DNA of 14,147 nucleotides, taken from NCBI GenBank assembly GCA_964362645.1, contig CAYIFC010000016.1:1-14147 (forward strand). Reading direction: 5' to 3'. Below the pieces are notes generated by a model, which was not told the DNA's origin, made no database searches, and saw nothing but the letters and a program-made list of their open reading frames with translations. Shown in pieces: positions 1 through 7,077 of the stretch. The first letter of the stretch is position 1; every line of letters starts with the position of its first letter. This DNA is from CAYIFC01 sp964362645. Its GTDB lineage: Bacteria > Patescibacteriota > Minisyncoccia > Phycocordibacterales > JACOZG01. Made by a program: the position numbers and the translations under genes.

Positions 1-2
1 AG

Positions 3-374
3 GCAAAAGTAACACTTGATGCCTTTGGAGCAGATCTTCCTCTTTTGGCCCAAGTCGTTTCTATTAACCGGAGCGAAACCTTGGTTGACGAAGTCCCGGT
101 CTACGAAGCTCGCTTAACTTTCGAACAAAAGGATGGACAGATTGTCTCTGGTATGACCGCCGAAGTCATCATTGCCACGGCCGAAAGATTAGATGCTATC
201 GCCGTACCAGTCCGAACAGTCAAACAAAACGCCACTGGTGAATCTTATGTGGTTGTTATTGATACTGATGGCAACTTAAACGAGACAGTGGTTAAAACTG
301 GCTTGCGTTCTAGCGATGGTTATATCGAGATTGTTTCTGGTTTGGAGTCTGGTACTTCAATAATTGATGAGTAA
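3..374 (+). CDS. Periplasmic adaptor (HlyD/MacA-like) of ABC exporter, 5' end outside window
   Basis: This is the C-terminal ~123 residues of an HlyD/RND-type membrane-fusion protein. The frame is open from base 3 with no convincing start inside the window, so the gene begins upstream. The visible part has the beta-barrel strand pattern of the family, a SGMTAEVII segment (the usual GM.A.V/I hallmark), an IAVPVRTV strand, and a C-terminal membrane-proximal domain ending GLESGTSIIDE, matching the typical 'GL..G..VV' ending. Such proteins stack on a MacB/LolC-type permease and guide substrate outward. The stop overlaps the permease start by 8 bases (ATGAGTAA), and an ATPase follows, so the three form one operon. 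Family assignment is firm; the substrate cannot be read from sequence. Confidence 0.85.
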   Translation, partial: AKVTLDAFGADLPLLAQVVSINRSETLVDEVPVYEARLTFEQKDGQIVSGMTAEVIIATAERLDAIAVPVRTVKQNATGESYVVVIDTDGNLNETVVKTGLRSSDGYIEIVSGLESGTSIIDE

Positions 375-1617
375 GAATTCGCTCCGCGTCGCTCTCCTCC
401 TCGGTTGGCGCCAGATCAGACACGCCAATGTTTGGACTACCACACTCATCATCTTTGTGATGATGCTAACTTTCTTAAACTTGGTTGTTGTGGCTGGAAT
501 CTTGGTGGGTTTGATCGAAGGCTCAGTTAAGGCCTACAGCGAGCAATACACCGGCGACATTTTTATCTCTACTCCGGCGGGTGAAGAATATATTGAGCGT
601 AGTACCGAACTTTTGGCTACCCTCAAAAACATTCCGGGGATAACGGCCTATGCCACTCGAGCCACTGAAGGTGTGACGGTTGAAGCTAACTATCGCACTC
701 GCCGCGATCCGCAAGAGCTGCGCGATACGGTTGGCACCAAACTGGCCGGTATTGTACCGTTGACCGAAGACCAGGTCACCGGTCTCTCGCGTTTTGTGGT
801 CGACGGCGAATATCTTGACCCTAACACCGAGGGTTATATTCTGGTGGGGGCAAATTTGCTCCACCAATATGCTCCCGACTTCGGCGAAGCTTTTGACACC
901 CTAGAAGAAGTATACCCAGGAACCCGCGTCCGATTAACTGCCAGTGGCCGGACGAAAGAGTATATTGTCCGCGGGGTTATTAACTCTAAAGTTGATGAGA
1001 CTTCGCGACGTGTCTTTATGCTCGAAGATGAGTTCTTCCGCTTTGTCGGTCGCACCAATTTAAATATTAATGAGGTAGCCATCAGAGCTGAAAATAAATT
1101 AGCGGCTGGGAAAATAAAAAGTCAGTTAATAGGTAGTGGCGTAGCCGACTACGCCAATATCCGCCTTTCGCGAGAGGCTCTACCGCAAGCACTCGAAGAC
1201 ATTATCGTCACCTTCGAGTTGCTCGGTAACGGCATCAGCTCCATTGGTCTTTTGGTTTCGTCAATTACTGTCTTTATCGTCGTTTTCGTTAACGCCATAA
1301 CGAGACGCAAATATATCGGAATCTTAAAAGGTATCGGCATCCGAGCCGGAGCAATCGAACTGTCTTATGTAATCCAATCGCTAACTTACGCCTTGGCTGG
1401 AGCGGGTATTGCGCTAGTGATTATTTACGGCTTCCTCGTCCCCTTCTTTAATGCCCACCCTATCGACTTCCCCTTTTCTGATGGCATTTTGGTCGCCCCA
1501 CTTTCAGGCACACTTATCCGCCTAATAATCTTAATTATTGCCACATTAATCGCTGGCTACATCCCCGCCTGGTTAATTATTAAAAAGAATACGCTTGATT
1601 CCATTCTTGGTCGCTAA
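367..1617 (+). CDS. ABC transporter permease, MacB/FtsX/LolC family
   Basis: The protein has 416 residues from the ATG at 367; a TTG three bases earlier is a possible alternative. The layout is the four-TM MacB/LolC plan: one TM near residues 24-48 (LIIFVMMLTFLNLVVVAGIL), a large extracytoplasmic domain of roughly 230 residues, then three C-terminal TMs at about 285-312, 330-358 and 378-405. The loop RRKYIGILKGIGI between TM2 and TM3 is the FtsX-domain coupling helix that contacts the ATPase. It overlaps the upstream adaptor by 8 bases and lies 9 bases before the ATPase, which indicates translational coupling. These permeases drive mechanotransmission-type export of peptides, lipids or lipoproteins from the outer leaflet. 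Substrate unknown. Confidence 0.88.
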   Translation: MSKNSLRVALLLGWRQIRHANVWTTTLIIFVMMLTFLNLVVVAGILVGLIEGSVKAYSEQYTGDIFISTPAGEEYIERSTELLATLKNIPGITAYATRATEGVTVEANYRTRRDPQELRDTVGTKLAGIVPLTEDQVTGLSRFVVDGEYLDPNTEGYILVGANLLHQYAPDFGEAFDTLEEVYPGTRVRLTASGRTKEYIVRGVINSKVDETSRRVFMLEDEFFRFVGRTNLNINEVAIRAENKLAAGKIKSQLIGSGVADYANIRLSREALPQALEDIIVTFELLGNGISSIGLLVSSITVFIVVFVNAITRRKYIGILKGIGIRAGAIELSYVIQSLTYALAGAGIALVIIYGFLVPFFNAHPIDFPFSDGILVAPLSGTLIRLIILIIATLIAGYIPAWLIIKKNTLDSILGR

Positions 1618-1626
1618 CTTCTTAAG

Positions 1627-2307
1627 ATGATTGAAACAAAAAATATTACAAAAAGTTACACCAGCGGCTCGGTCGTAACACCGGTACTCCACGAAATTAA
1701 CTTAACCGTACCAAGTGGTGAGTTCCTAGCGATTATGGGCAAATCTGGGGCCGGTAAATCCACACTACTCTACCAAATGAGCCTGCTGGATATTCCAACC
1801 AGTGGCAAAATAATTCTTGATGGTACCGACACCGAAAAGTTTAGCGAGAAAGAGCGGACCGACTTTCGTCTCCGTCGTTTGGGTTACGTTTTCCAGGATT
1901 ACGCTTTACTACCAGAATTATCAGCCATTGAGAATGTAATGTTGCCGCTCCTGATGTTGGGCCTAAGCAAGAAGGAAGCAATCAATAAAGCAACGGCCGC
2001 TCTTGACTCTGTTGGCCTGGCTCACCGGCACTCTAATCGCCCAAGTCAACTCTCCGGTGGCGAGCAGCAGCGGGTTTCAATCGCTCGGGCGGTAGGGCAA
2101 ACCCCCGATATTCTTTTTGCTGACGAACCTACGGCCAACCTCGATAGTGCCTCAAGTCAAACTGTAATCGAAGTCATGAGCAATCTCCATAAGAAACAAG
2201 GGCAAACAATTGTGATGGTAACTCACGAGCGCGAGTACGCGCTCTACGCTGACCGAATTATCTACCTCGAGGACGGCCGGATTATTAAAGAAGAGCGACC
2301 GAAATAG
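1627..2307 (+). CDS. ABC transporter ATP-binding protein, MacB/LolD type
   Basis: This 226-residue nucleotide-binding subunit has every ABC motif intact: Walker A GKSGAGKS (residues 38-45), Q-loop glutamine 90 in VFQDYALLPELSAIENV, signature LSGGEQQRVSIARA (from residue 142), Walker B DILFADE (161-167) with the catalytic Glu, D-loop NLDS, and H-loop His200 in MVTHE. Length and motifs fit the LolD/MacB/FtsE class, which energises FtsX-fold permeases, and the preceding gene is such a permease. It acts at the cytoplasmic face of the membrane. It is the last gene of the adaptor-permease-ATPase operon, since a separate promoter begins a few bases after its stop. Gene symbols such as lolD or macB are withheld because subfamily cannot be fixed by eye. 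Confidence 0.93.
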   Translation: MIETKNITKSYTSGSVVTPVLHEINLTVPSGEFLAIMGKSGAGKSTLLYQMSLLDIPTSGKIILDGTDTEKFSEKERTDFRLRRLGYVFQDYALLPELSAIENVMLPLLMLGLSKKEAINKATAALDSVGLAHRHSNRPSQLSGGEQQRVSIARAVGQTPDILFADEPTANLDSASSQTVIEVMSNLHKKQGQTIVMVTHEREYALYADRIIYLEDGRIIKEERPK

Positions 2308-2311
2308 AGGC

Positions 2312-2340
2312 TTGATTTACACGGCTTTTATAGTTATAGT
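2312..2340 (+). promoter_or_regulatory. Promoter of the 67-residue small gene
   Basis: A -35-like TTGATT (2312-2317), a 17-bp spacer and a -10-like TATAGT (2335-2340) lie right after the ATPase stop. Transcription would start near 2347, giving a leader of about 48 bases before the small gene. Spacing is canonical and both boxes match 4-5 of 6 consensus bases. Inferred from sequence only. Confidence 0.55.
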
Positions 2341-2394
2341 CGAATTGGAACTGGACTTGGTTTAGGTCATTAAATCATGAAAGGGGGTGATAGT

Positions 2395-2598
2395 ATGAAT
2401 GTCGCAACACTCAAAAGCCAGTATGGCGAAAGGTTTTGGCAGAGTTTAAGTGACGAAGAAAGAGCCTGGATTGAAGGGACTTTCGGACTACCGGTTAAAA
2501 ACCGACTGCCTAATGACATTAATGAACGGCAAAGAGTACAGCGGTCAGTGGAAGAAAAAATTTTCCAAGAGGGATTGAGGAAAGGCGGGCGCGCGTGA
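2395..2598 (+). CDS. Small soluble protein of unknown function
   Basis: This is a 67-residue charged protein, not recognised. I chose the ATG at 2395 over the in-frame ATG at 2377 because the near-perfect SD AAGGGGGTGA (2381-2390) lies between them and is correctly spaced only for the later one. The sequence has no signal peptide or membrane segment. It contains a FWQSLSDEERAWIEGTFGLP motif with alternating aromatic and acidic residues, then a basic tail ending LRKGGRA, suggesting a small helical protein. It has its own promoter (2312-2340) and is followed at 2623 by a terminator, so it is likely a monocistronic unit separate from the exporter. Function unknown. Confidence 0.6.
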   Translation: MNVATLKSQYGERFWQSLSDEERAWIEGTFGLPVKNRLPNDINERQRVQRSVEEKIFQEGLRKGGRA

Positions 2599-2622
2599 AT
2601 ATCCAAACTATACCCAAATTAT

Positions 2623-2652
2623 AAAAACCGCCCGATGGATCAGGCGGTTTTT
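2623..2652. terminator. Bidirectional intrinsic terminator
   Basis: A 10-bp perfect stem, AAAAACCGCC (2623-2632) pairing with GGCGGTTTTT (2643-2652), encloses a 10-base loop. The + side continues into a T-rich tract and the - side ends GGCGGTTTTTAT. It therefore serves both the small + gene ending at 2598 and the - gene ending at 2674, which converge here. Confidence 0.88.
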
Positions 2653-2673
2653 TCTTTTCTTAATTAATAAACT

Positions 2674-2952
2674 TTATTCTAAAGTTGCTTGGGCATCGTC
2701 CACCTTTTCTTGACAGGCAGCCACTGCGGCGTCTAAGGCTTCCCGGGCATCGACACTAAGAGGAGCTGTTGTGGTACCAAACTCTGCGCGCCAATTGGCG
2801 AGAGCTTCGCGACAGTCACCAAGATCATCGCCAACACTTTTAAGGGCATTATTGAGCGTTGGTTCTGGTTTGTTAATTAGGGTAACAATTAATATTACAA
2901 CAATAATTGCTAATACGATCGTTGCGTACTTGTATTTTATTTCATTTGTCAT
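2674..2952 (-). CDS. Small single-TM membrane-anchored protein
   Basis: This 92-residue protein has a short charged N-terminus (MTNEIKYKY), one TM helix at about residues 9-26 (ATIVLAIIVVILIVTLI), then a soluble acidic, alanine-rich helical tail with two cysteines (DCREAL and AACQEK) spaced about 30 residues apart, which could form a disulfide or link two helices. Topology is probably N-in with the tail outside. No family is recognised; short anchored proteins like this are common in CPR genomes. The promoter lies immediately upstream: -10 TATACT at 2961-2966 is only 8 bases from the ATG, so the transcript would have almost no leader. It converges on the terminator at 2623-2652. Confidence 0.65.
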   Translation of the reverse strand: MTNEIKYKYATIVLAIIVVILIVTLINKPEPTLNNALKSVGDDLGDCREALANWRAEFGTTTAPLSVDAREALDAAVAACQEKVDDAQATLE

Positions 2953-2960
2953 ACACCGCC

Positions 2961-2994
2961 AGTATAGTGAGCGCTTGATGAAGGCTTAATGAAG
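2961..2994 (-). promoter_or_regulatory. Promoter with tandem 11-bp repeat over the -35 region
   Basis: On the minus strand the -10 is TATACT (2961-2966). The expected -35 position has no consensus hexamer. It is covered instead by two tandem 11-mers differing by one base: CTTCATTAAGC and CTTCATCAAGC (2973-2994). Direct repeats at 11-bp pitch replacing a -35 are the classic layout of activator sites for OmpR/PhoB-family response regulators. The regulator itself is not in the window. Confidence 0.45.
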
Positions 2995-3000
2995 AGTAAG

Positions 3001-4254
3001 TTACGATTTTGGTGTGTGGTAAGTATGAATCAAGCGATAAATTAGGAATATGATTGCGGCAATGATTATAACTATTGCAGGTCGTGGGAAAGAACTATTA
3101 GAATCAGAAGTCGGCAATGGAAGTGTGGTGGTTGATGTAGGAGTAGTCGAAGAACTAGTTGTTGACGTGCCTGCACTGGGAGTAGTTGGAGTAACGGGGG
3201 TGGCCTTACTTAGATCGCTCCGTAAACTGTAAACCCCAGCCATTTTGGTTGTTAACTTAGCTTGAGCTGAGGCATCGTTCTGAAGGAATTGATCGAAGAA
3301 AGCGGTGGCGTATACAGTAATAGCATTGATTCTGGTGTCGCCAGTCAAGCAAGTCCGACTATCGACAAAGTCGCGGCAAAAAGTGTTGCTCCAAGCTAGG
3401 TGGCCAGCGTCAGCAAGAATTACTTCCACCTTGGGTGATTTGATTTGTGGGTAAAGGGTAACGAAATCGGGAGTAATGGTACTATCGAGCGTACCACCCT
3501 GGATCATTACTGGAATCTTGATCGAACTAATGGAACCAGGTTTAACGAGGTACGGCTTGATGACTGGCGACAGGGCAACGAGTGCCTTAAAGCGGCTGTC
3601 TGTCCAGGTGGACCAGGCGCCAGACAATCCGAGAGTGGTGTAACCACCGAGCGAGTGACCCATCAAACCAAGTTCGGTTTTGCTCGCTTTGTTGTAGAGA
3701 AAACTGCTGGGCGTAGAACTAAGTTTTAAAATTTCGTCGAGAGTGGCGCGGACATCGTCTCGACGATCAATATAGGTTTGGTCGGACCACTTTTCCGGCT
3801 CACGAAACTGGCGGAAGCTACCAGGCTCTAAGAAGTCAAGGAGACCACCCTCACCGCCGCACACCGCATCTTGATGATTTGGTGCGGCCACAATGTAGCC
3901 ATTCTTGGCTAATTGCTCGGTTAAGAATAGTGATTGCCAGGCACAACCATGAAAGCCGTGCGAGAAGATAATGACTGGATAAGGCTTACAATCGCTCGCC
4001 CCGACAGCATCAGTGGCCGCCTTACCAACACCAAGTTTGCGCTCCAGACCATAGTTGGTAGCAACTTCAGCCGTCCTAGTTGGGTACCAAACAGCCAGTT
4101 CCAAGGTCCGACCATCGACGGTGGTGCTGATGGTTTTGTAACCAGCGTTAAAATTAACACTGCAACCCGCTACCGCTTCCACTTTCTCCCCTCCTCCCCA
4201 TAAACCTAAAACCAAAGTTAATAATACAGCCCCAACAAATAAGCGTTTGTTCAT
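3001..4254 (-). CDS. Secreted, C-terminally anchored alpha/beta hydrolase (PAF-acetylhydrolase/dienelactone-hydrolase-like)
   Basis: The protein has 417 residues from the ATG at 4254; a GTG at 4269 would add five residues before an otherwise ideal signal peptide. Order: signal peptide (MNKRLFVGAVLLTLVLGLWG), an alpha/beta-hydrolase domain to about residue 330, a Ser/Thr/Pro-rich linker (about 350-388), and a C-terminal TM (about 392-408) with a short basic tail. The nucleophile elbow is GHSLGG with Ser201. The probable acid is Asp257 (GGTLDS) and the histidine is His285 (ADAGHLAWS). SHGFHGC supplies the oxyanion-hole loop. The fold resembles plasma PAF-acetylhydrolase, chlorophyllase and COG4188 esterases. 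The active site should sit outside the membrane on a flexible stalk. Substrate unknown; several cysteines could form disulfides. Confidence 0.82.
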   Translation of the reverse strand: MNKRLFVGAVLLTLVLGLWGGGEKVEAVAGCSVNFNAGYKTISTTVDGRTLELAVWYPTRTAEVATNYGLERKLGVGKAATDAVGASDCKPYPVIIFSHGFHGCAWQSLFLTEQLAKNGYIVAAPNHQDAVCGGEGGLLDFLEPGSFRQFREPEKWSDQTYIDRRDDVRATLDEILKLSSTPSSFLYNKASKTELGLMGHSLGGYTTLGLSGAWSTWTDSRFKALVALSPVIKPYLVKPGSISSIKIPVMIQGGTLDSTITPDFVTLYPQIKSPKVEVILADAGHLAWSNTFCRDFVDSRTCLTGDTRINAITVYATAFFDQFLQNDASAQAKLTTKMAGVYSLRSDLSKATPVTPTTPSAGTSTTSSSTTPTSTTTLPLPTSDSNSSFPRPAIVIIIAAIIFLIYRLIHTYHTPKS

Positions 4255-4260
4255 GAACCC

Positions 4261-4266
4261 ATCGTA
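4261..4266 (-). promoter_or_regulatory. Possible -10 box (TACGAT) six bases before hydrolase start
   Basis: TACGAT on the minus strand is followed by six bases and the chosen ATG (4254). The match to TATAAT is only 4 of 6 and no -35 is clear. It is listed because the same spacing recurs at other genes here. Confidence 0.3.
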
Positions 4267-4344
4267 CACCTATTTTTGCTAAAAAGAAAAGGCCCCGGTT
4301 TTAATATAGTTAGCCCAAACAACAATCTGGGTAATTATATTTTT

Positions 4345-4944
4345 TTACGGGAGATTGAGATTGCCTTGCGCTTTCATCATGGCTGAGAGGTCAACGAAGG
4401 TCACAGTGCTCGGGGCCACAAATTGGGTGTTGTCGGGCGACCAATTACTGCATTCGTAGGACATCGCCTGATCAAGATCAACTTGAGCATTATTTTGAGC
4501 ATTACCTTGAGCAGAAGCCGTGGCCGAGGCGTCCATCTTCATACCTTGTGTACCGGACCAGACATAGGTGGTGCTGCCTTCCATGATCATGTGCGATTCG
4601 CTGGCGGCACTACCGGTAACTGTGGAGTTAAAGTCACCACGCATTTTTCCACCACTCAAATATACTGTACCAGAGGAACTGCCGTTGACGGTGGTATTAA
4701 TAACAGTACACTTTTTGCTTCCGCCAAGAGCAATTAACGAACGCAAAGAAGCCGTAGGCCCAGTATTGGCTGGGATATCGCCATTAGTGCCAACATTAGG
4801 ATTAATATTGGCATTGGTATTAGTTTCCAGGCTAGCCTTCTTATTCTTAGAATAATACACTCCCACACCTATCGCCACAGCCGCGACTACCACTAACACA
4901 ATTAAAACTGAGCTAAAACCATTTTGATATTTTTTGATATTCAT
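4345..4944 (-). CDS. Membrane-anchored extracellular protein with pilin-like N-terminus, unknown function
   Basis: The protein has 199 residues. The N-terminus MNIKKYQNGFSSVLIVLVVV is a basic stretch, then Gly-Phe and a long hydrophobic helix (about 10-31). This looks like a type IV prepilin signal but lacks the Glu usually at position +5, so it may only be a membrane anchor. An Asn/Thr/Pro-rich linker (about 37-63) follows. The rest is a beta-rich domain with Cys79 and a second Cys near residue 163, and repeated strands such as GTVYLSGGKMRGDF and MIMEGSTTYVWSG. That strand pattern recalls LolA/LppX or DUF4412-type half-barrels, but this is a guess. It is the last gene of the operon headed by the histidine kinase, 21 bases after its neighbour. 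Confidence 0.65.
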   Translation of the reverse strand: MNIKKYQNGFSSVLIVLVVVAAVAIGVGVYYSKNKKASLETNTNANINPNVGTNGDIPANTGPTASLRSLIALGGSKKCTVINTTVNGSSSGTVYLSGGKMRGDFNSTVTGSAASESHMIMEGSTTYVWSGTQGMKMDASATASAQGNAQNNAQVDLDQAMSYECSNWSPDNTQFVAPSTVTFVDLSAMMKAQGNLNLP

Positions 4945-4965
4945 AAAATTAGTTTGATAAATAAA

Positions 4966-5346
4966 TTACTCTGCTTTCTTTGGTTTACTATTACCTACTC
5001 TACTTTTTGTTATTTTAGCTGAGCTACTCAATTTCTTCCAGTGCTTCTTCAAATCTTGGGCTAAAGCCCGAACTTCTTCAGGTGTTGTATTCATCGCCTT
5101 CTCGTACTTAGAAGCCACTGTATCAATAATCTCCTGATAGATTGGCTCGCTGATTTCCTTAGCGCGTTCCAACTTCTCGACCACTTCGCCTTTCATTTTA
5201 ATCGCCCAAGCCTTCGCTTGCTGTTGGTGCTCCTTTCCTTTGGGGCCGAGAAAAAAGTAGGCCGCGGCCGCTATGCCGGCGATACTTGCGCCAATAATCG
5301 CTAATTCTGTTTTGCTTGGCCCGCTCTTTGCTGCTTGTTTTTGCAT
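4966..5346 (-). CDS. Small membrane protein, YtxH-like
   Basis: This 126-residue protein has one Ala/Gly-rich TM segment (about 13-33, LAIIGASIAGIAAAAYFFLG) directly followed by PKGKEHQQQ, the arrangement of YtxH/gas-vesicle-like small proteins (TM, then G.KGKE). It continues as a long amphipathic, Lys/Glu-rich helix to about residue 105 and a basic tail (KITKSRVGNSKPKKAE). The soluble part is probably cytoplasmic and coiled. In Firmicutes, YtxH proteins are stress-associated, but no precise role is known. It lies 32 bases after the upstream small gene and 21 before the next, within the kinase operon. The family match is tentative. Confidence 0.65.
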   Translation of the reverse strand: MQKQAAKSGPSKTELAIIGASIAGIAAAAYFFLGPKGKEHQQQAKAWAIKMKGEVVEKLERAKEISEPIYQEIIDTVASKYEKAMNTTPEEVRALAQDLKKHWKKLSSSAKITKSRVGNSKPKKAE

Positions 5347-5378
5347 TTGGTCTTAAATATTTTAACCTCTGCTAATTA

Positions 5379-5627
5379 CTATACACTATTATTGACATCT
5401 TTCTTTACCACAACCTTACGCTTTCTACGAGCTGAATTGAAGAGTGAGTGCAAAAGATTTTTAGGCTGAAGCCTGGTTAAACTTTCTTTAAGCGTATCAG
5501 CCAATTCCTCAACCTTCTTAATCACCCGGATTAACTTGACCAGAAATACTGCCGCCAAGATTGCAAGTACCAAAGTAGCAACAGACGAAATAAAAAAGAA
5601 GATATTCGCCTGAATGATCGACTCCAT
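5379..5627 (-). CDS. Small single-TM protein, unknown function (DUF948-like layout)
   Basis: This 82-residue protein begins with a short N-terminus, then a long hydrophobic helix (about 8-33, FFFISSVATLVLAILAAVFLVKL), an amphipathic helix (IRVIKKVEELADTLKESLTRL), and a very basic C-terminus (ARRKRKVVVKK). The TM-then-coil plan is like DUF948 and related small envelope proteins. It starts only six bases after the stop of the kinase gene and precedes the YtxH-like gene by 32 bases, so all should be co-transcribed. No SD is evident at the right distance, so translation probably depends on coupling. Confidence 0.6.
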   Translation of the reverse strand: MESIIQANIFFFISSVATLVLAILAAVFLVKLIRVIKKVEELADTLKESLTRLQPKNLLHSLFNSARRKRKVVVKKDVNNSV

Positions 5628-5633
5628 AAGAAT

Positions 5634-6724
5634 TTATACCACCTTACTGGTTTTTTGATCAGGTAAGGTTACTACAAATAATCCTGTATGAATTATCGAA
5701 ACTTTTGTGCCAAGCGAAGAACTGGCAATACGGATCATCGCTTGCAATTGATTGGCTAAAGCACCGATAATACTGGTTCCAAGTCCATGATGACTATTGG
5801 CCTTATCTTCTGGCTCGCCAACACCGCTATCTTCCACACTTAGAATCCACCCGTTTTCCTTACTTTCATATTTAACCTTGATTGCCCCCGCTTGGCCGTC
5901 GGGGAAAGCGTGCTTTAGAGCATTAATAACCAATTCGGTAGTAATCAAGCCAAAGCTGATGGCTTTATCAGACGTTACCGAACCCTCACCTGCTTCGACT
6001 TGGAGCGATATCGGTTTACGACCGCCGATCATTGAACGCGCCAAACTCTTACATAATTTTTTTAATAATTAGCAACTGGCACACTCTTGCCCTGATTTAC
6101 CAAATTAAGTTGTTGTTGGGCCGAAGCAATCGACATAATCCGCTCGTGAGCGTCTTCAAAAAAGTTTGTCCGTGTTTCTGGAGAATCAACGGTATCGGCT
6201 TTTAATAACAGGATGCTCGCAATTATTTGTAAACTATTGGCAATCCGATGCCGCATTTCTTGCAACAATATGTCCTTCTGCTCAATTAAATTATCCCGCT
6301 CAACTTCAAAGGCTCTTTGCTCAGTTACGTCAAAAATAGAGAGGAGCATCTTTTTGTGCCCATTTTTATAGCGAACCTCCCGGGCATTAACCAACATTAT
6401 TCTTTGACCTAGGGTGGGAAAATTGTGCTCTACCTCATAATTTTCTACGATTCGATGTTTGGGTATGACATTCTCGAGTAGTTTTCTTAGCGCTGGAATA
6501 TTCCACTGTCCATTACCAAGATCATAGAACATCGTTCCCTGGATTACGCCTGCGCTTTGGCCAAATTTATTGTAGAAAGACCGGCTCGCAGCGATTATGC
6601 GCAGTTGCTCGTCAATTACAATCAGTGGTTCGCGGATGGTGTCAATAATCGCCCGAGTTAGGATGTGGCCATCTGTTGGGTCACCGAGTGGGTCTATGAC
6701 CCCCTTATAGGTGTTCACACCCAC
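5634..6724 (-). pseudogene. PAS / HisKA_2 sensor histidine kinase split by a -1 frameshift
   Basis: Two adjacent frames make one kinase. 6724-6062 encodes 220 residues: a PAS domain (about 20-135), the linker DVTEQRAFEVERDNL, and a HisKA_2 dimerisation helix with phospho-acceptor His159 in LLQEMRHRIANSLQIIASIL. It stops at TAA (6062-6064). The HATPase part continues in the -1 frame, readable from 6065 to 5634: KKLCKSLARSM, the N-box ELVINALKHAFP, the G1 box EDSGVG, and HGLGTSII. One extra base near 6064-6065 restores a ~363-residue protein (VANY-L-KKLCKSL). A run of seven T on the + strand adjoins the break, so a sequencing or assembly error is possible, as is true loss. No membrane segment is present, so the kinase is cytosolic. 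No response regulator is adjacent. The start codon (GTG, 6724) is uncertain and lacks a good SD. Confidence 0.8.
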
Positions 6725-6742
6725 ACTTTACACTACTTTTCA

Positions 6743-6757
6743 TGAAGTGTATGTGAA
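6743..6757 (-). promoter_or_regulatory. 11-bp-spaced CTTCA repeats upstream of the kinase
   Basis: On the minus strand two CTTCA elements lie 11 bp apart (CTTCACATACA, then CTTCATGAAAA), 20-35 bases before the kinase start. The half-site resembles that of the tandem repeat at 2973-2994. A response-regulator site is possible but the match is short. Confidence 0.25.
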
Positions 6758-6794
6758 GTTGGAAATATTTAGTTGTATATTTAAGAAATAAAAC

Positions 6795-7049
6795 TTAGGA
6801 AAGGTGTTTGGAAACAAGTTTGGTCATCTCAAACATGTTTACAATTTCTTTACCACCAAAAACTTTCTTGAGATTTTCGTCAGCCACAATATTCCGCTTG
6901 TTTTGCGGATCCTGGAGATTCTTACCTTTAATATAGACCCAGAGCTTCTTAACTACCTCCGAGCGAGGCATCGGGCCGGCTCCAACTACTGCCGCTAGAT
7001 CTTCACTAACAGTCATCGGCTTCATAAACGCAGAGTTTTCTTTTGGCAT
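6795..7049 (-). CDS. SWIB/MDM2-domain protein
   Basis: This 84-residue protein is almost entirely one SWIB domain. Hallmarks are the N-terminal strand FMKPMTVSEDLAAVVG, then MPRSEVVKKLWVYIKGKNLQDPQNKR (about 27-52), then IVADENLKKVFGGKEIVNMFEMTKLVSKHL (about 54-83). In eukaryotes SWIB domains occur in SWI/SNF subunits and MDM2. Stand-alone bacterial copies occur in chlamydiae and several other phyla, where a chromatin or topoisomerase-linked role has been suggested but not settled. It follows the GH15-like gene by 28 bases on the same strand, so it is probably co-transcribed. Identification is strong; the role is unknown. Confidence 0.9.
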   Translation of the reverse strand: MPKENSAFMKPMTVSEDLAAVVGAGPMPRSEVVKKLWVYIKGKNLQDPQNKRNIVADENLKKVFGGKEIVNMFEMTKLVSKHLS

Positions 7050-7077
7050 ATACTTATTTAACTATTTATAATCATGA

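Noticed and set aside
523..867. Minus-strand open frame inside the permease gene
   Set aside because: Antisense to a gene with clear FtsX/MacB features; no SD and no recognisable protein character.
3445..4203. Plus-strand open frames opposite the alpha/beta hydrolase
   Set aside because: The hydrolase on the other strand has a full catalytic triad, signal peptide and anchor; the plus frames are its antisense shadows.
4281..4305. AAAAGGCCCCGGTTTT as a terminator for the 4345-4944 operon
   Set aside because: The arms AAAAGG and GGTTTT are not complementary beyond the A/T part, so no stable stem forms despite a T-rich stretch after it on the minus strand.
6057..6070. Programmed -1 frameshift in the histidine kinase
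   Set aside because: The zero-frame stop precedes the A-run, and the bases before it do not fit a slippery X-XXY-YYZ heptamer.
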